In this document: positions 10,652 through 19,460 of the stretch, in pieces | Layout: every line of letters begins with the position of its first letter | Numbering within the stretch: position 1 is the first letter of the stretch | Source of the DNA: an uncultured Pelagibacteraceae bacterium | Lineage (GTDB): Bacteria; Pseudomonadota; Alphaproteobacteria; Pelagibacterales; Pelagibacteraceae | Direction: 5' to 3' | Length of the DNA stretch: 50,564 nt | Assembly (NCBI GenBank): GCA_902520645.1 | Contig: CABYOP010000002.1 | Span: forward strand, 1-50,564 | Program-made: the position numbers and the translations under genes | Notes under the pieces: model-generated | Database searches by the model: none | What the model was told of the DNA's origin: nothing | Seen by the model: only the letters and a program-made list of their open reading frames with translations

Positions 10652-11653
10652 ATGGGCAAAAAAATATTTTCAGGTGTTCAGCCTACTGGCAATCTTCATC
10701 TTGGTAATTATTTAGGGGCGATTAAGAATTTTGTAGAACTAAACAATGATGATTCAAATCAATGTATTTTTTGTGTAGTGGACCTACATGCAATAACAGT
10801 CAAACAAGATCCGAAAGAGTTAAAAAAAAATATTAGAGAAACCGTTGCAACATTTATTGCAAGTGGGATAGATCCAAAAAAAAGTATTGTTTTTAACCAA
10901 TCAGGTGTAGCAGCTCACTCCGAAGGTGCCTGGATTTTGAGTTGTGTAGCCCGTATGGGGTGGCTAAATAGAATGACACAATTTAAAGAAAAAGCTGGAA
11001 AGGATAAGGAAAAAGCTAGTATTGGATTGTATTCTTATCCTGTTCTTATGGCAGCTGACATTTTGTTATATGATGCTACTCACGTTCCTGTAGGAGACGA
11101 TCAAAAGCAGCACTTAGAGTTATGCAGAGATATAGCTCAAAAATTCAATAATGATTTTGGTGTAGAGGGTTTTTTAAAAGTTCCTGAGCCTTTAATTCAA
11201 AAGGAGTTTTCTAGAATTATGAGTTTAAAGGATGGATCAAAAAAAATGAGTAAATCTGAGTTATCAGATTTAAGCAGAATAAACTTAACTGATGATAAAG
11301 ATCAAATTATCAATAAAATTAAAAAGGCTAAAACGGATCCTTTACCAATGCCAAAAGATATAAAAGAACTTGAAAAGAGGCTTGAGGCTCAAAATTTGTT
11401 AGGGATTTATGCTAGTTTAAGTAACTCAACCTTAGAGTCTTCCATAGCAAATTTTGTGGGCAAGAACTTTTCAGAATTTAAAGATGAACTATCAGAGTTA
11501 GTAATTAATAAAATTATTCCAATATCTAAAGAGATAAAAAAATTACTCAATGACCAATCATATCTTGATTCTATTCTTCTAGATGGAGTTGAACATGCTG
11601 AAAAAATTGCGTCAAAAAAGATGAAAAATATAAAAGAAATAGTAGGTTTTTAA
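10652..11653 (+). CDS. trpS: Tryptophanyl-tRNA synthetase
   Basis: Class I aminoacyl-tRNA synthetase charging tRNA-Trp with tryptophan. The product has 333 residues, normal for bacterial TrpRS. The HIGH-type motif is [13 protein letters not shown] near residues 11-23 and the KMSKS loop (SKKMSKS) lies near residue 196. Other family segments are [31 protein letters not shown], split here only by its length ([16 protein letters not shown] is the core). It follows murJ by 4 bp and precedes nfu by 52 bp, with no leader or attenuator visible. Confidence 0.97.
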   Translation: MGKKIFSGVQPTGNLHLGNYLGAIKNFVELNNDDSNQCIFCVVDLHAITVKQDPKELKKNIRETVATFIASGIDPKKSIVFNQSGVAAHSEGAWILSCVARMGWLNRMTQFKEKAGKDKEKASIGLYSYPVLMAADILLYDATHVPVGDDQKQHLELCRDIAQKFNNDFGVEGFLKVPEPLIQKEFSRIMSLKDGSKKMSKSELSDLSRINLTDDKDQIINKIKKAKTDPLPMPKDIKELEKRLEAQNLLGIYASLSNSTLESSIANFVGKNFSEFKDELSELVINKIIPISKEIKKLLNDQSYLDSILLDGVEHAEKIASKKMKNIKEIVGF

Positions 11654-11705
11654 TAAAAAATTAATATCAAGTTTTAATTTCTGAAATATAAACTATATAT
11701 AATTT

Positions 11706-12245
11706 ATGTTTGTGCAGACTGAAGTAACTCCAAATCCAAATTCATTGAAATTTCTTCCTGGGAAGAAAGTTTCTAATAGTGGTCCTTATGAAATTACTAA
11801 TAAGGATCAAATTAATAATGAATTAGTTAAAAATATTTTATCTGTCAACGGAGTTGAAGGTGTTTTCTTGGGACAAGACTTTTTATCAGTCAATAAAAGT
11901 GATCAAACTAAATGGGATGAAATAAAACATATTGTGATTTCTTTTATAAATGACTTTTATTCTGATGGAAAAGAGTTTGTTATTGATGAAAATATTAAAC
12001 AAGAAGATTCTGACTTAGGTGAAATTGAGCAAAAAATAGTAAAAATCTTAAATCAAAAAATAAGGCCAGCTGTTGCTAGAGATGGTGGAGATATTAAGTT
12101 TAAAGAATACAAAGATGGTGTTGTTAAAGTACAATTACAAGGTAGTTGCTCTGGATGCCCTAGTTCAACTATGACATTAAAAAAGGGAGTTCAAAATTTA
12201 CTATGTCATTATTTACCCGAGGTTAAAGAGGTAATTGCTATTTAA
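11706..12245 (+). CDS. Fe-S cluster carrier NfuA-type (NifU-like)
   Basis: Cytoplasmic scaffold or carrier of [4Fe-4S] clusters. The 179-residue product combines an N-terminal Nfu_N domain (about 1-85; opening QTEVTPNPNSLKFLPG is characteristic) with a C-terminal NifU domain (about 105-178). The latter has RPAVARDGGDIKF and the cluster-binding CxxC in GSCSGCPSS (cysteines near 147 and 150). This two-domain architecture matches mitochondrial and alphaproteobacterial Nfu. It ends 3 bp before the glucosaminidase gene. Likely clients in this window include MiaB and the Fe-S oxidoreductase, but that is inference. Confidence 0.93.
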   Translation: MFVQTEVTPNPNSLKFLPGKKVSNSGPYEITNKDQINNELVKNILSVNGVEGVFLGQDFLSVNKSDQTKWDEIKHIVISFINDFYSDGKEFVIDENIKQEDSDLGEIEQKIVKILNQKIRPAVARDGGDIKFKEYKDGVVKVQLQGSCSGCPSSTMTLKKGVQNLLCHYLPEVKEVIAI

Positions 12246-12248
12246 ATT

Positions 12249-13316
12249 ATGAATTTAAAAATAAAACACAAAAGAGTTAAAAATAAAATCTTAAATACAT
12301 TTACTAGATTTTCTTTAAGTGCTTTTGTTGTTGCATCATTTTTTTATACTGCACCAATTTTAATAAATTTTGCGAATAAAAATTTCAACAATAAAGAATT
12401 CACAAACAACTCTAAAAATATTTTAAATAAAACTTTGAATAAGGACAAAACATTTGAAGAGAATGATGAATTGGTCCAAAGTAATGAAGTAGATCTTTTA
12501 TATGATATTTTAGAGGAAAATAATTCTGAAATAAATCTTGTGAGATATACCACCTCAGAGATCAATGCTTTATTTAAGGAAGTAAAGTACAATTTGAAAG
12601 AAGTAAGAGATACAAAATTAGTTAAACCAATAGATATTGGATTACTTCCAAATGAAATTAAAAAAATAGGTAACACAAAAAAAAGAAAAGAAATGTTCAT
12701 TAAAATTATTTTACCTCTAATTGTTAAAGAAAATAATAAAATTAGAATAGATAGAAAAAGACTTTTTACAATTTTAAGCAAGAATAGTAATACAGACATT
12801 GAAAAGAAGTGGTTAGAAAAAAAATATAAACAATATGGGGTAAGACAAAATGATCTTACAACTTTAAAAATTAGAATGGATGAGATTCCAGTTTCATTAG
12901 CTATAGCTCAAGCAGCTAAAGAAACAGGGTGGGGAACTTCTAGATTTGCATTAAAAGGTAATGCTTTATTTGGACAATGGACATGGTCCGGTGAGGGACT
13001 GAAGCCTAAAAATGCTGAAAAAGGTGAAGAACATAAAGTGATGAAATTTCATAGCTTAAAGCTTTCAGTAAGAGCTTATTTAAGAAATCTTAATACTCAC
13101 TCATCTTATAAAGATTTAAGAAAGGCAAGAACAAAGCTTAGAAATAAAAATAAACCATTGGATAGTATAGTTTTGTCAAATCACCTTGATAAGTATGCAG
13201 AAACTGGGAATGAATATATAGAAGTGCTTCAGAAAATAATAACGCAAAATAATTTAAAAGATTTTGATGAAGCTAGATTGCTTCCATCAAGCAAGGATTT
13301 AGAAAGTTTAATTTAA
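12249..13316 (+). CDS. Bax-like glucosaminidase (GH73 family), membrane-anchored
   Basis: Putative peptidoglycan hydrolase. The 355-residue product has an uncleaved-looking N-terminal anchor (about residues 20-42, hydrophobic LSAFVVASFFYTAPILI), a charged low-complexity linker to about 90, then a domain resembling the E. coli Bax/FlgJ N-acetylglucosaminidase family. The core is SLAIAQAAKETGWGTSRFAL (glutamate near 226 is the expected catalytic acid), followed by GNALFGQWTW, KFHSLKLSVRAYLRNLN and YAETGNEYIEVLQKII. The stop codon is shared (TTAA) with the convergent deacetylase gene, so two candidate wall or glycan-modifying enzymes sit tail to tail. Neither belongs to the standard nfu-tsaB-fur gene string of Alphaproteobacteria, so both look like insertions into it. 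Confidence 0.82.
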   Translation: MNLKIKHKRVKNKILNTFTRFSLSAFVVASFFYTAPILINFANKNFNNKEFTNNSKNILNKTLNKDKTFEENDELVQSNEVDLLYDILEENNSEINLVRYTTSEINALFKEVKYNLKEVRDTKLVKPIDIGLLPNEIKKIGNTKKRKEMFIKIILPLIVKENNKIRIDRKRLFTILSKNSNTDIEKKWLEKKYKQYGVRQNDLTTLKIRMDEIPVSLAIAQAAKETGWGTSRFALKGNALFGQWTWSGEGLKPKNAEKGEEHKVMKFHSLKLSVRAYLRNLNTHSSYKDLRKARTKLRNKNKPLDSIVLSNHLDKYAETGNEYIEVLQKIITQNNLKDFDEARLLPSSKDLESLI

Positions 13317-14374
13317 TTTGTTTTAATTGGAAATTGAACTCCAAACCATCTCCACTTTCCGTTATCATTTAAAGAACAATTTACCCTTCCTCTTCTTGGC
13401 TCAAATGGTGCTCTAAATTCAATTGACAGTGTAGTGCCTGAAAGAATGGTTTTTGACTTTTCCCATCTGTTGGCTTCATTTGAATAACAATTAATATTAT
13501 TTAAATTTTTTTGTTCTTCAAAAAATTCAACCACAAAATTAGGAGGATTTGTAGACTTTATTAATTTTTTTTCTAAAGGCAATAATTTCTTATATTGCAA
13601 TGGAAAATAATTTATGATTGATTTAAATCTTTTTATTTCACCATATTTTTCATTAATTGGAAATCTTGGTAATTCAAATTTGTCTTTGTTTACATCGATG
13701 ACCCCGGAGTGCTGACCAAAAGCAAATTCAAAATTTTTTGAAATATAATCTCTCATAAATTTAGAATATTCACCAAATGGGTAAGAGAATAAATTTGGAA
13801 TATAGCCAAGTTCATTTAAAAAAATTTTGTTTGCATTTTCAATATCTAATATAAATTTATCAGTCGTTTCATCAATTAGGTAATCATGACTATGTGAGTG
13901 ATGTCCAATTAAAGCAAAAGACTCTTTTTCAATTTCTCTAATCTGGTCCCAAGTCATATATCCATTTTTGCCCACAGGTTCAGTTGAAACAAACAAGATA
14001 AAAGGAACTTTATTTTTTTTAATATATGGCCATGCTTCGAAATAAAATGATTCAAATGCATCATCAATAGTAATGAGTATCTCTTTTTTCAGCTTTATAG
14101 TACTAAATTGCTCTTTAAATCTAGCAGGATTGTGAAAGTTAAAGTCTGAGTCTTTAATTATTTGAATATGTTCTTTGAAAATATTCATTTGAATATTTGT
14201 TGATGGATATTTAGATTCATTAAAACGATGATACATAATTGATAGAATTCCTTCATCTTTAGAATAGTATTTGATATTATTTTCATCTGCTTTAGAAACG
14301 ATATTAGAAAACAATATAATTATGAATAAGCTAGTAATAGATGTAACAAGTGAAAAAATATTTTTAATGATCAT
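13313..14374 (-). CDS. Secreted polysaccharide deacetylase family protein
   Basis: The 353-residue product begins with a hydrophobic signal segment (residues 4-27, ending near SKADEN), so it is exported. A NodB-type deacetylase domain follows: ILSIMYHRF near 45, ITIDDAFESF near 98-107 (metal-binding aspartates), GHHSHSHDYL near 153 (metal-binding histidines) and LFSYPFGEY near 190. The last ~110 residues form a separate region with Cys/Trp-containing strands (GKWRWFGVQFP) that I do not recognise. Substrate is unknown; peptidoglycan, a capsule glycan or a surface polysaccharide are all possible. The 5' end overlaps the divergent tsaB gene by 53 bp, which is unusual. Confidence 0.8.
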   Translation of the reverse strand: MIIKNIFSLVTSITSLFIIILFSNIVSKADENNIKYYSKDEGILSIMYHRFNESKYPSTNIQMNIFKEHIQIIKDSDFNFHNPARFKEQFSTIKLKKEILITIDDAFESFYFEAWPYIKKNKVPFILFVSTEPVGKNGYMTWDQIREIEKESFALIGHHSHSHDYLIDETTDKFILDIENANKIFLNELGYIPNLFSYPFGEYSKFMRDYISKNFEFAFGQHSGVIDVNKDKFELPRFPINEKYGEIKRFKSIINYFPLQYKKLLPLEKKLIKSTNPPNFVVEFFEEQKNLNNINCYSNEANRWEKSKTILSGTTLSIEFRAPFEPRRGRVNCSLNDNGKWRWFGVQFPIKTN

Positions 14375-14708
14375 TACTAAAAATGAAATTTATAATATAA
14401 CTAAAGATAATACTAAAATTAATTACGAAAAATTGACTTTAATTATCAAAGAATTTTTAAATTTAAATAGATTAAAACTAGAGAATATAAGTAAAATATA
14501 TGTAAATCGAGGCCCTGGTAGCTTCGCTGGCATAAGAAATTCATTATCAATAGTAAAGGGATTTAATGTTGCAAGAAAAGTTGATTATTATTGCTATAGT
14601 TTTGAAGATTTCACAGACCAAAAAGATATAAAATATGAAGATATACCTAATTTATGTGACAAATTTAAAATTAAAAAAAATTTGATTAAACCCATTTATT
14701 TAAGTTAG
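14322..14708 (+). CDS. tsaB: Short TsaB-like protein (tRNA t6A modification)
   Basis: TsaB pairs with TsaD to make threonylcarbamoyl-adenosine at position 37 of ANN-decoding tRNAs. The chosen ATG at 14322 gives 128 residues; typical TsaB has about 220-230. The ASKHA N-terminal domain is recognisable: KLVIDVTSEKIFL, then VNRGPGSFAGIRNSLSIVKG near residues 65-84, the most conserved TsaB segment. The tail NLIKPIYLS resembles the extreme C-terminal PLYLR motif of full TsaB proteins, so the second domain looks internally deleted rather than cut off. An upstream in-frame ATG at 14271 would overlap the deacetylase even more. It lies 9 bp before the Fur-family gene. A rimI acetyltransferase often found here is missing. 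Confidence 0.75.
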   Translation: MNKLVIDVTSEKIFLMIITKNEIYNITKDNTKINYEKLTLIIKEFLNLNRLKLENISKIYVNRGPGSFAGIRNSLSIVKGFNVARKVDYYCYSFEDFTDQKDIKYEDIPNLCDKFKIKKNLIKPIYLS

Positions 14709-14717
14709 AATTGAAAT

Positions 14718-15128
14718 ATGTCAGAAACAATTGAGCAAAAATGTTTATCTAAAGGGGTTAAGTTAACCGATCAAAGAAAAATAATTGCTCAAGTGATGTC
14801 CGAATCGACAGATCACCCAGATGTTGATGAATTATATAACCGAGTTTCTAAAATAGATTCAAAAATTAGTATTGCCACAGTATACAGAACAGTAAAATTA
14901 TTTGAGGAGTCTGGAATTTTAACAAAGCATGAGTTTAAAGGTGGAAAAGCTAGATATGAAGAGTTGAATGAAGGACATCATGATCATTTAATCGATGTAA
15001 AATCTGGAGAAATTATAGAGTTTGTAGATGAAGAAATTGAGAAACTTCAAAAAAAAGTTGCAGAAAAATATGGATATACCTTGGTAGATCATAAATTAGA
15101 ACTTTATGGGATAAAGAAGAAATCCTAG
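14718..15128 (+). CDS. fur: Fur-family metal-responsive repressor (Fur/Mur type)
   Basis: A 136-residue winged-helix regulator. The DNA-binding half contains GVKLTDQRKIIAQVM near residue 14 and the recognition helix SIATVYRTVKLFEESG near 52. The dimer/metal half has EGHHDHLIDVKSGEIIEF near 88, including the His cluster that binds regulatory metal. It lacks the CxxC structural zinc motifs of E. coli Fur. In Alphaproteobacteria the gene at this position (next to tsaB and miaB) is the Fur/Mur orthologue, which in several species senses manganese rather than iron. The window also holds a second, Irr-like member. Operator sites for this one are not evident. Confidence 0.9.
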   Translation: MSETIEQKCLSKGVKLTDQRKIIAQVMSESTDHPDVDELYNRVSKIDSKISIATVYRTVKLFEESGILTKHEFKGGKARYEELNEGHHDHLIDVKSGEIIEFVDEEIEKLQKKVAEKYGYTLVDHKLELYGIKKKS

Positions 15129-15132
15129 TCAA

Positions 15133-16461
15133 ATGTCACAAAAAATATTTATCAAAACATTTGGTTGTCAAATGAATGAGTATGACTCTAATAGAATATA
15201 TGACGCAGTTAAAAAAATAGGTTATGAAAAAACAGATAATTATGAGGATGCAAATTGTTATCTTTTAAACACTTGCCATATAAGAGACAAAGCAAAAGAA
15301 AAAGTTTACCATGAGATAGGTAGAGTTAAAAAAAATTTTCGATCAAAACAAAAGCCATTAGTAATTATTGCAGGTTGTGTTGCACAAGCTGAAAATCAAG
15401 AAATGTTAAAACGTGAGCCTTACATTGATTTAGTAGTTGGCCCTCAATCTTATCATAAAATTAATGATACCATACTAAGTTATGTTCAAAAAAAGAAGAA
15501 AGTAGAAGAAACGGATTTTGATGCTATCTCTAAATTTAAATATTTTAGTAAAATTAAAAATGAAGTTGGAAAAGTGTCTTCATTTTTGACTATTCAAGAA
15601 GGTTGTGATAAATTTTGTCATTTCTGCGTAGTGCCTTATACAAGAGGACCTGAGTACTCAAGACCTTTTCAACAAGTTATGGATGAGGCCAAATATTTAT
15701 CTGAAAAAGGGACAAAAGAGATAATATTACTTGGCCAAAATGTTAATGCTTATAACGATGGCAAAAATAGACTGTCTAATCTAATTATGGAGATAGAAAA
15801 AATACCTGATATTAAAAGAATTAGATATACCACCTCTCACCCAAAAGATATGACTGAAGACTTGATAGATGTTTATAATAATTCTCAAAAATTAATGCCA
15901 CTTGTTCATCTTCCGGTACAAAGTGGATCTGATAAAATTTTAGAATTAATGAATAGAAAGCACACAATTAAAGAATATTTGAGCATTTTTGAAAAATTAA
16001 AAAAAATCAATAGTAAAATAGAATTTTCGAGTGATTTTATTATTGGTTACCCAGGAGAAAAAGAAGAAGATTTTAAAAATACATTAAACTTAATTAAAAA
16101 AATTAATTTTATTAATTCATATTCTTTTATTTTTAGTGCCAGACCAGGAACAGTTGCTTTTGATTTAGAGCTAACTGACAAAAAAACTTCAATGCAAAGA
16201 TTAGAAACAGTCCAGAATAAATTGTATGAAAATCAAATGAGTAGAAATAAACTATTTAAAAACCAAACAATCAACGTTTTGGTTGAAAATTTAACAGATG
16301 ACAAAACCCAAACTTTTGGTAGATCTGAGTATATGACATCAGTAGTATTCAATGGTAATAAAGAACATATTGGAAAAATTGTTCCAGTAAAAATTAATAA
16401 ATTTAATAGAACCACCTTGTTTGGTGAAATTGTTGAAGATTTGAATAAAAAGGTAGCATAG
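15133..16461 (+). CDS. miaB: tRNA-2-methylthio-N6-dimethylallyladenosine synthase MiaB
   Basis: Radical-SAM methylthiotransferase modifying A37 of UNN-decoding tRNAs. The 442-residue product has the three UPF0004 cysteines (KTFGCQMNEYDS, LLNTCHIRDKA, IIAGCVAQAE) binding one cluster. The radical-SAM CxxxCxxC is in GCDKFCHFCVVPYTRG near residues 157-172. GQNVNAYN and QSGSDKILELMNRKHT are further MiaB signatures, and a C-terminal TRAM domain follows (about 375-440). It starts 4 bp after fur and is followed within 3 bp by the phoH-like gene. It needs Fe-S clusters, possibly supplied by the nearby Nfu. Confidence 0.97.
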   Translation: MSQKIFIKTFGCQMNEYDSNRIYDAVKKIGYEKTDNYEDANCYLLNTCHIRDKAKEKVYHEIGRVKKNFRSKQKPLVIIAGCVAQAENQEMLKREPYIDLVVGPQSYHKINDTILSYVQKKKKVEETDFDAISKFKYFSKIKNEVGKVSSFLTIQEGCDKFCHFCVVPYTRGPEYSRPFQQVMDEAKYLSEKGTKEIILLGQNVNAYNDGKNRLSNLIMEIEKIPDIKRIRYTTSHPKDMTEDLIDVYNNSQKLMPLVHLPVQSGSDKILELMNRKHTIKEYLSIFEKLKKINSKIEFSSDFIIGYPGEKEEDFKNTLNLIKKINFINSYSFIFSARPGTVAFDLELTDKKTSMQRLETVQNKLYENQMSRNKLFKNQTINVLVENLTDDKTQTFGRSEYMTSVVFNGNKEHIGKIVPVKINKFNRTTLFGEIVEDLNKKVA

Positions 16462-16464
16462 TAA

Positions 16465-17460
16465 TTGAGTAGCGTAACAAATAAAAATATTGATCCATCT
16501 TTAAAGTTTGTATACTCAGACAACAACTCTTTGAGTGTTATATTCCATGATAATGATTTGTTGATGGGTGTTGTGGGTGAATTTAATAAAAATTTACAAA
16601 AATTAGAAAAATTATCAAATTGTAGTTTGTACTCTAGAGGAAACTCGATATTAATTAAGTCAAATCCAGAAAAGAATGAATTATTAAAAAATGCTATTCA
16701 GTTTTTAGCCAATCAGTTTATTAATAATGGAAGCATCGAAAGCAAAGATATAGTTTCTTCAGTTGATAAATTTATGATTAATGAAAAAGTTAAAAATAAC
16801 AATGTTACTGATATAATTAAAACTCCAAAAAAGTCCATAATTCCAAGATCTGAAAAACAAAAGGATTATGTAAGAGCATTAAGACAAAGTGATATTGTAA
16901 TTTCAGCTGGCCCTGCAGGGACTGGAAAAACTTTTTTAGCAGTTGCTGTGGGATTAACAATGTTGCTAGAAAAAAAAATTGAGAGAATTATTTTATCAAG
17001 ACCAGCAGTTGAGGCAGGCGAGCGTTTAGGATTTTTACCTGGTGACATGAAAGAGAAAGTAGATCCGTACTTGAGGCCCTTATATGATTCTCTTTATGAT
17101 CTTTTTGATTTTGAAAAAATTCAGAGGATGATTGAAATAGGTGATATAGAAATTGCTCCATTAGCTTTTATGAGAGGACGAACACTTAAAAATTCATTTG
17201 CAATTTTAGATGAAGCTCAGAATGCTACTGATACTCAAATTAAAATGTTTTTAACACGTATCGGAGAAAATTCTAAAATTGTAGTTAATGGCGATCCTAC
17301 TCAAATAGATTTGCCAAACAAAGGCATGTCAGGATTGGTGCGCTCAAAACAATTATTAGGACACTTGAATGAGATATCGGTTGTAGATTTTGATCATTCT
17401 GATGTTGTAAGGCATCCACTCGTTTCTAAAATTGTAAAAGCTTACTCAAAGAATGATTAA
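16465..17460 (+). CDS. ybeZ: PhoH-like ATPase (YbeZ)
   Basis: Cytoplasmic P-loop ATPase of the PhoH family, thought to act with YbeY in RNA metabolism. The 331-residue product has a start codon TTG at 16465, 3 bp after the miaB stop. An N-terminal ~110-residue part with a KH-like character (LQKLEKLSNCSLYSRGNSIL) precedes the PhoH domain. Walker A is SAGPAGTGKTFLAVAVG near 145-160; LSRPAVEAGERLGFLPGD follows; Walker B is FAILDEAQNAT near 246. It overlaps ybeY by 8 bp, the standard pairing. An alternative ATG further in would cut into the KH-like part, so TTG is preferred. Confidence 0.94.
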   Translation: MSSVTNKNIDPSLKFVYSDNNSLSVIFHDNDLLMGVVGEFNKNLQKLEKLSNCSLYSRGNSILIKSNPEKNELLKNAIQFLANQFINNGSIESKDIVSSVDKFMINEKVKNNNVTDIIKTPKKSIIPRSEKQKDYVRALRQSDIVISAGPAGTGKTFLAVAVGLTMLLEKKIERIILSRPAVEAGERLGFLPGDMKEKVDPYLRPLYDSLYDLFDFEKIQRMIEIGDIEIAPLAFMRGRTLKNSFAILDEAQNATDTQIKMFLTRIGENSKIVVNGDPTQIDLPNKGMSGLVRSKQLLGHLNEISVVDFDHSDVVRHPLVSKIVKAYSKND

Positions 17461-17914
17461 TATAAATGTCTTCTCAGAAGAGAAGGCTTGGTCAAAAAAG
17501 CTTAGAAATAAAGATCTCTTTTTTCAAAAAATCTGTAATGCTTTCCCAAAAAAATACAAGTTTTTATATAAAAAAGTAAGTTTTTCTCTGTTACTTTCCA
17601 ATAATAAAAATATTCAAAAATTAAATAAAATTTTTAGAAAAAAAAATAAGCCCACAGATATATTATCATTTCCATTGACTAAAAAAGTTAGAATTTCAAA
17701 AAAAACTTATTTAGGAGATATAATAATTAGTTATAATTTTATAAACAAACCTAAATCATTAAATAGAAAGCTTTTTAAGGAGAAAGTTACAAAAATATTT
17801 ATTCATGGCTTTCTCCATCTACTAGGTTTTGATCATAAAAAAAATAAAGATTATATAAAAATGTTAAAAAAAGAGGGGCAAATATATAAGTCCGTAATTT
17901 CTAAAATAAAATAA
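17453..17914 (+). CDS. ybeY: Endoribonuclease YbeY (rRNA maturation)
   Basis: Metal-dependent RNase involved in 16S rRNA 3'-end maturation and ribosome quality control. The product has 153 residues, including KPTDILSFPL near 64 (fold signature) and the zinc triad HGFLHLLGFDH near 117-127, which fits the H-x3-H-x5-H pattern exactly. It overlaps phoH-like ybeZ by 8 bp and precedes lnt by one base. In most Alphaproteobacteria a tlyC/corC hemolysin-like gene lies between ybeY and lnt; it is not here. Confidence 0.95.
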   Translation: MININVFSEEKAWSKKLRNKDLFFQKICNAFPKKYKFLYKKVSFSLLLSNNKNIQKLNKIFRKKNKPTDILSFPLTKKVRISKKTYLGDIIISYNFINKPKSLNRKLFKEKVTKIFIHGFLHLLGFDHKKNKDYIKMLKKEGQIYKSVISKIK

Positions 17915-17915
17915 A

Positions 17916-19460
17916 TTGACTAAAAAATCATATATTGAATTTATATTTTTAATATTTTTAGGTGCAGCAACATCCCTAAGCCTACCACCTTTTAATTATA
18001 TAATTATTAACTTTATTACCCTGAGTTTGTTATTTGCTTTTTTAATAAAGAGGTCAGAAAAAACCAAAAACAAAAAATTATTTTTCTTTTATGGATGGCT
18101 TTTTGGTTTTGGTTATTTCATTACAAATCTTTATTGGATATCAATTTCATTAACTTTCGATGAAAGTTTCAAATTTTTGATACCTATAACTTTGGTTCTT
18201 ATTCCAGCTTTTTTAGCCTTATTTTATGGTATTATTTCTTTTTTATTTTTTATTTTTAAAACTAAAAAAGTTATTTCATCTTTCTTTCTTTTTTCTCTAA
18301 TTTTTGGATTAACAGAATACGTAAGAGGTTCTATCTTAACTGGATTCCCATGGAATTTAATTGCTTATAGTTTCTCAAATCAATTGGAGATTTTAAATAT
18401 TACGTCTGTTATTGGTACCTATGGATTTAATTTATTTTGTATTTCTCTATTTATAAGTCCAACAGTATTTATTTTAAGAGATAAAAGAGCTGACATATGG
18501 GTTTGTATATTTTTTATTTTAACCACAATTAGTTTTTATATTTATGGATCTCAGTCCAAACAGGATTTTACTGAAATTGAAATAAATACTATCGAACATA
18601 AAGTTAGAGTTATTGGTTCCAACATTAAATTAGACAGATTTTATTCCAATATTGATCCAATAACAGCTATTGAGGATTTAATTGAGCTCAGTGAACCTAA
18701 TAAAAATGAAAAAACTATTTTTATATGGCCAGAGGGAATACTACCGGGTATATCTCAAGAAAAATTAGTTGATTACAAATGGTTATTTGAAAATCATTTT
18801 AATGAAAATCATTTGTTAGTCCTTGGTATAAATAGTAAATCCGTCGATAAAGGTGTTGTTAAATATTTTAATTCTCTCTCACTATATGATCACAGTTTAA
18901 ATTTATTAAATTCATATGATAAAATTAAGCTAGTGCCATTTGGGGAATTTTTACCACTTGAACATGTGCTTAAAAATATTGGTTTAAAAACGTTAACTAA
19001 TCATTACCAGTCTTATTCAAAAGGAAGTGGGAGGAATATAATTAATATTAACAAAAACAATTATTCGTTAAAGTTTTTACCCCTAATCTGTTATGAAATA
19101 ATTTATTCTGGAAGACTTTTTAATAATCCAGATTTTGATTTTATAATAAATATTTCAGAGGATGGTTGGTTTGGCCAATCTATTGGACCAAAACAACATT
19201 TTATTCACAGCATATATAGAGCTATCGAAAGTGGTAAATATGTTTTGCGTTCTTCAAATAATGGAATATCAGCTATAATAAATCCATTTGGTGATATTGA
19301 ACAAGAAGTTAGCTTTAATAAAACAGGCTATATTGATTTTAGTCAATTTAAAAAAGTTCGACCAACAGTATTTTCCAAATATGGAAATAAAATATTTGGA
19401 TTAATAACTTTATTGTATATTTTTTTATTTTTTTCATTTAATAGAATTAACAATGAGTAA
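17916..19460 (+). CDS. lnt: Apolipoprotein N-acyltransferase
   Basis: Inner-membrane enzyme adding the third acyl chain to the N-terminal cysteine of lipoproteins, required before Lol sorting. The 514-residue product starts at TTG. About six to eight membrane helices occupy residues 5-215 and a last one lies near 490-510. Between them is the periplasmic nitrilase domain with the catalytic triad: Glu in IWPEGILPG (near 272), Lys in [12 protein letters not shown] (near 337) and Cys in [10 protein letters not shown] (near 391). NISEDGWFG and [11 protein letters not shown] are further conserved segments. The end overlaps metK by 8 bp. Likely substrates in this window are the BON lipoprotein and the LptM-like protein. 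Confidence 0.96.
   Translation: MTKKSYIEFIFLIFLGAATSLSLPPFNYIIINFITLSLLFAFLIKRSEKTKNKKLFFFYGWLFGFGYFITNLYWISISLTFDESFKFLIPITLVLIPAFLALFYGIISFLFFIFKTKKVISSFFLFSLIFGLTEYVRGSILTGFPWNLIAYSFSNQLEILNITSVIGTYGFNLFCISLFISPTVFILRDKRADIWVCIFFILTTISFYIYGSQSKQDFTEIEINTIEHKVRVIGSNIKLDRFYSNIDPITAIEDLIELSEPNKNEKTIFIWPEGILPGISQEKLVDYKWLFENHFNENHLLVLGINSKSVDKGVVKYFNSLSLYDHSLNLLNSYDKIKLVPFGEFLPLEHVLKNIGLKTLTNHYQSYSKGSGRNIININKNNYSLKFLPLICYEIIYSGRLFNNPDFDFIINISEDGWFGQSIGPKQHFIHSIYRAIESGKYVLRSSNNGISAIINPFGDIEQEVSFNKTGYIDFSQFKKVRPTVFSKYGNKIFGLITLLYIFLFFSFNRINNE

Noticed and set aside
19400..19460. SAM riboswitch upstream of metK
   Set aside because: metK starts inside lnt coding sequence; no non-coding space or SAM-II/SAM-V-like pseudoknot is visible.
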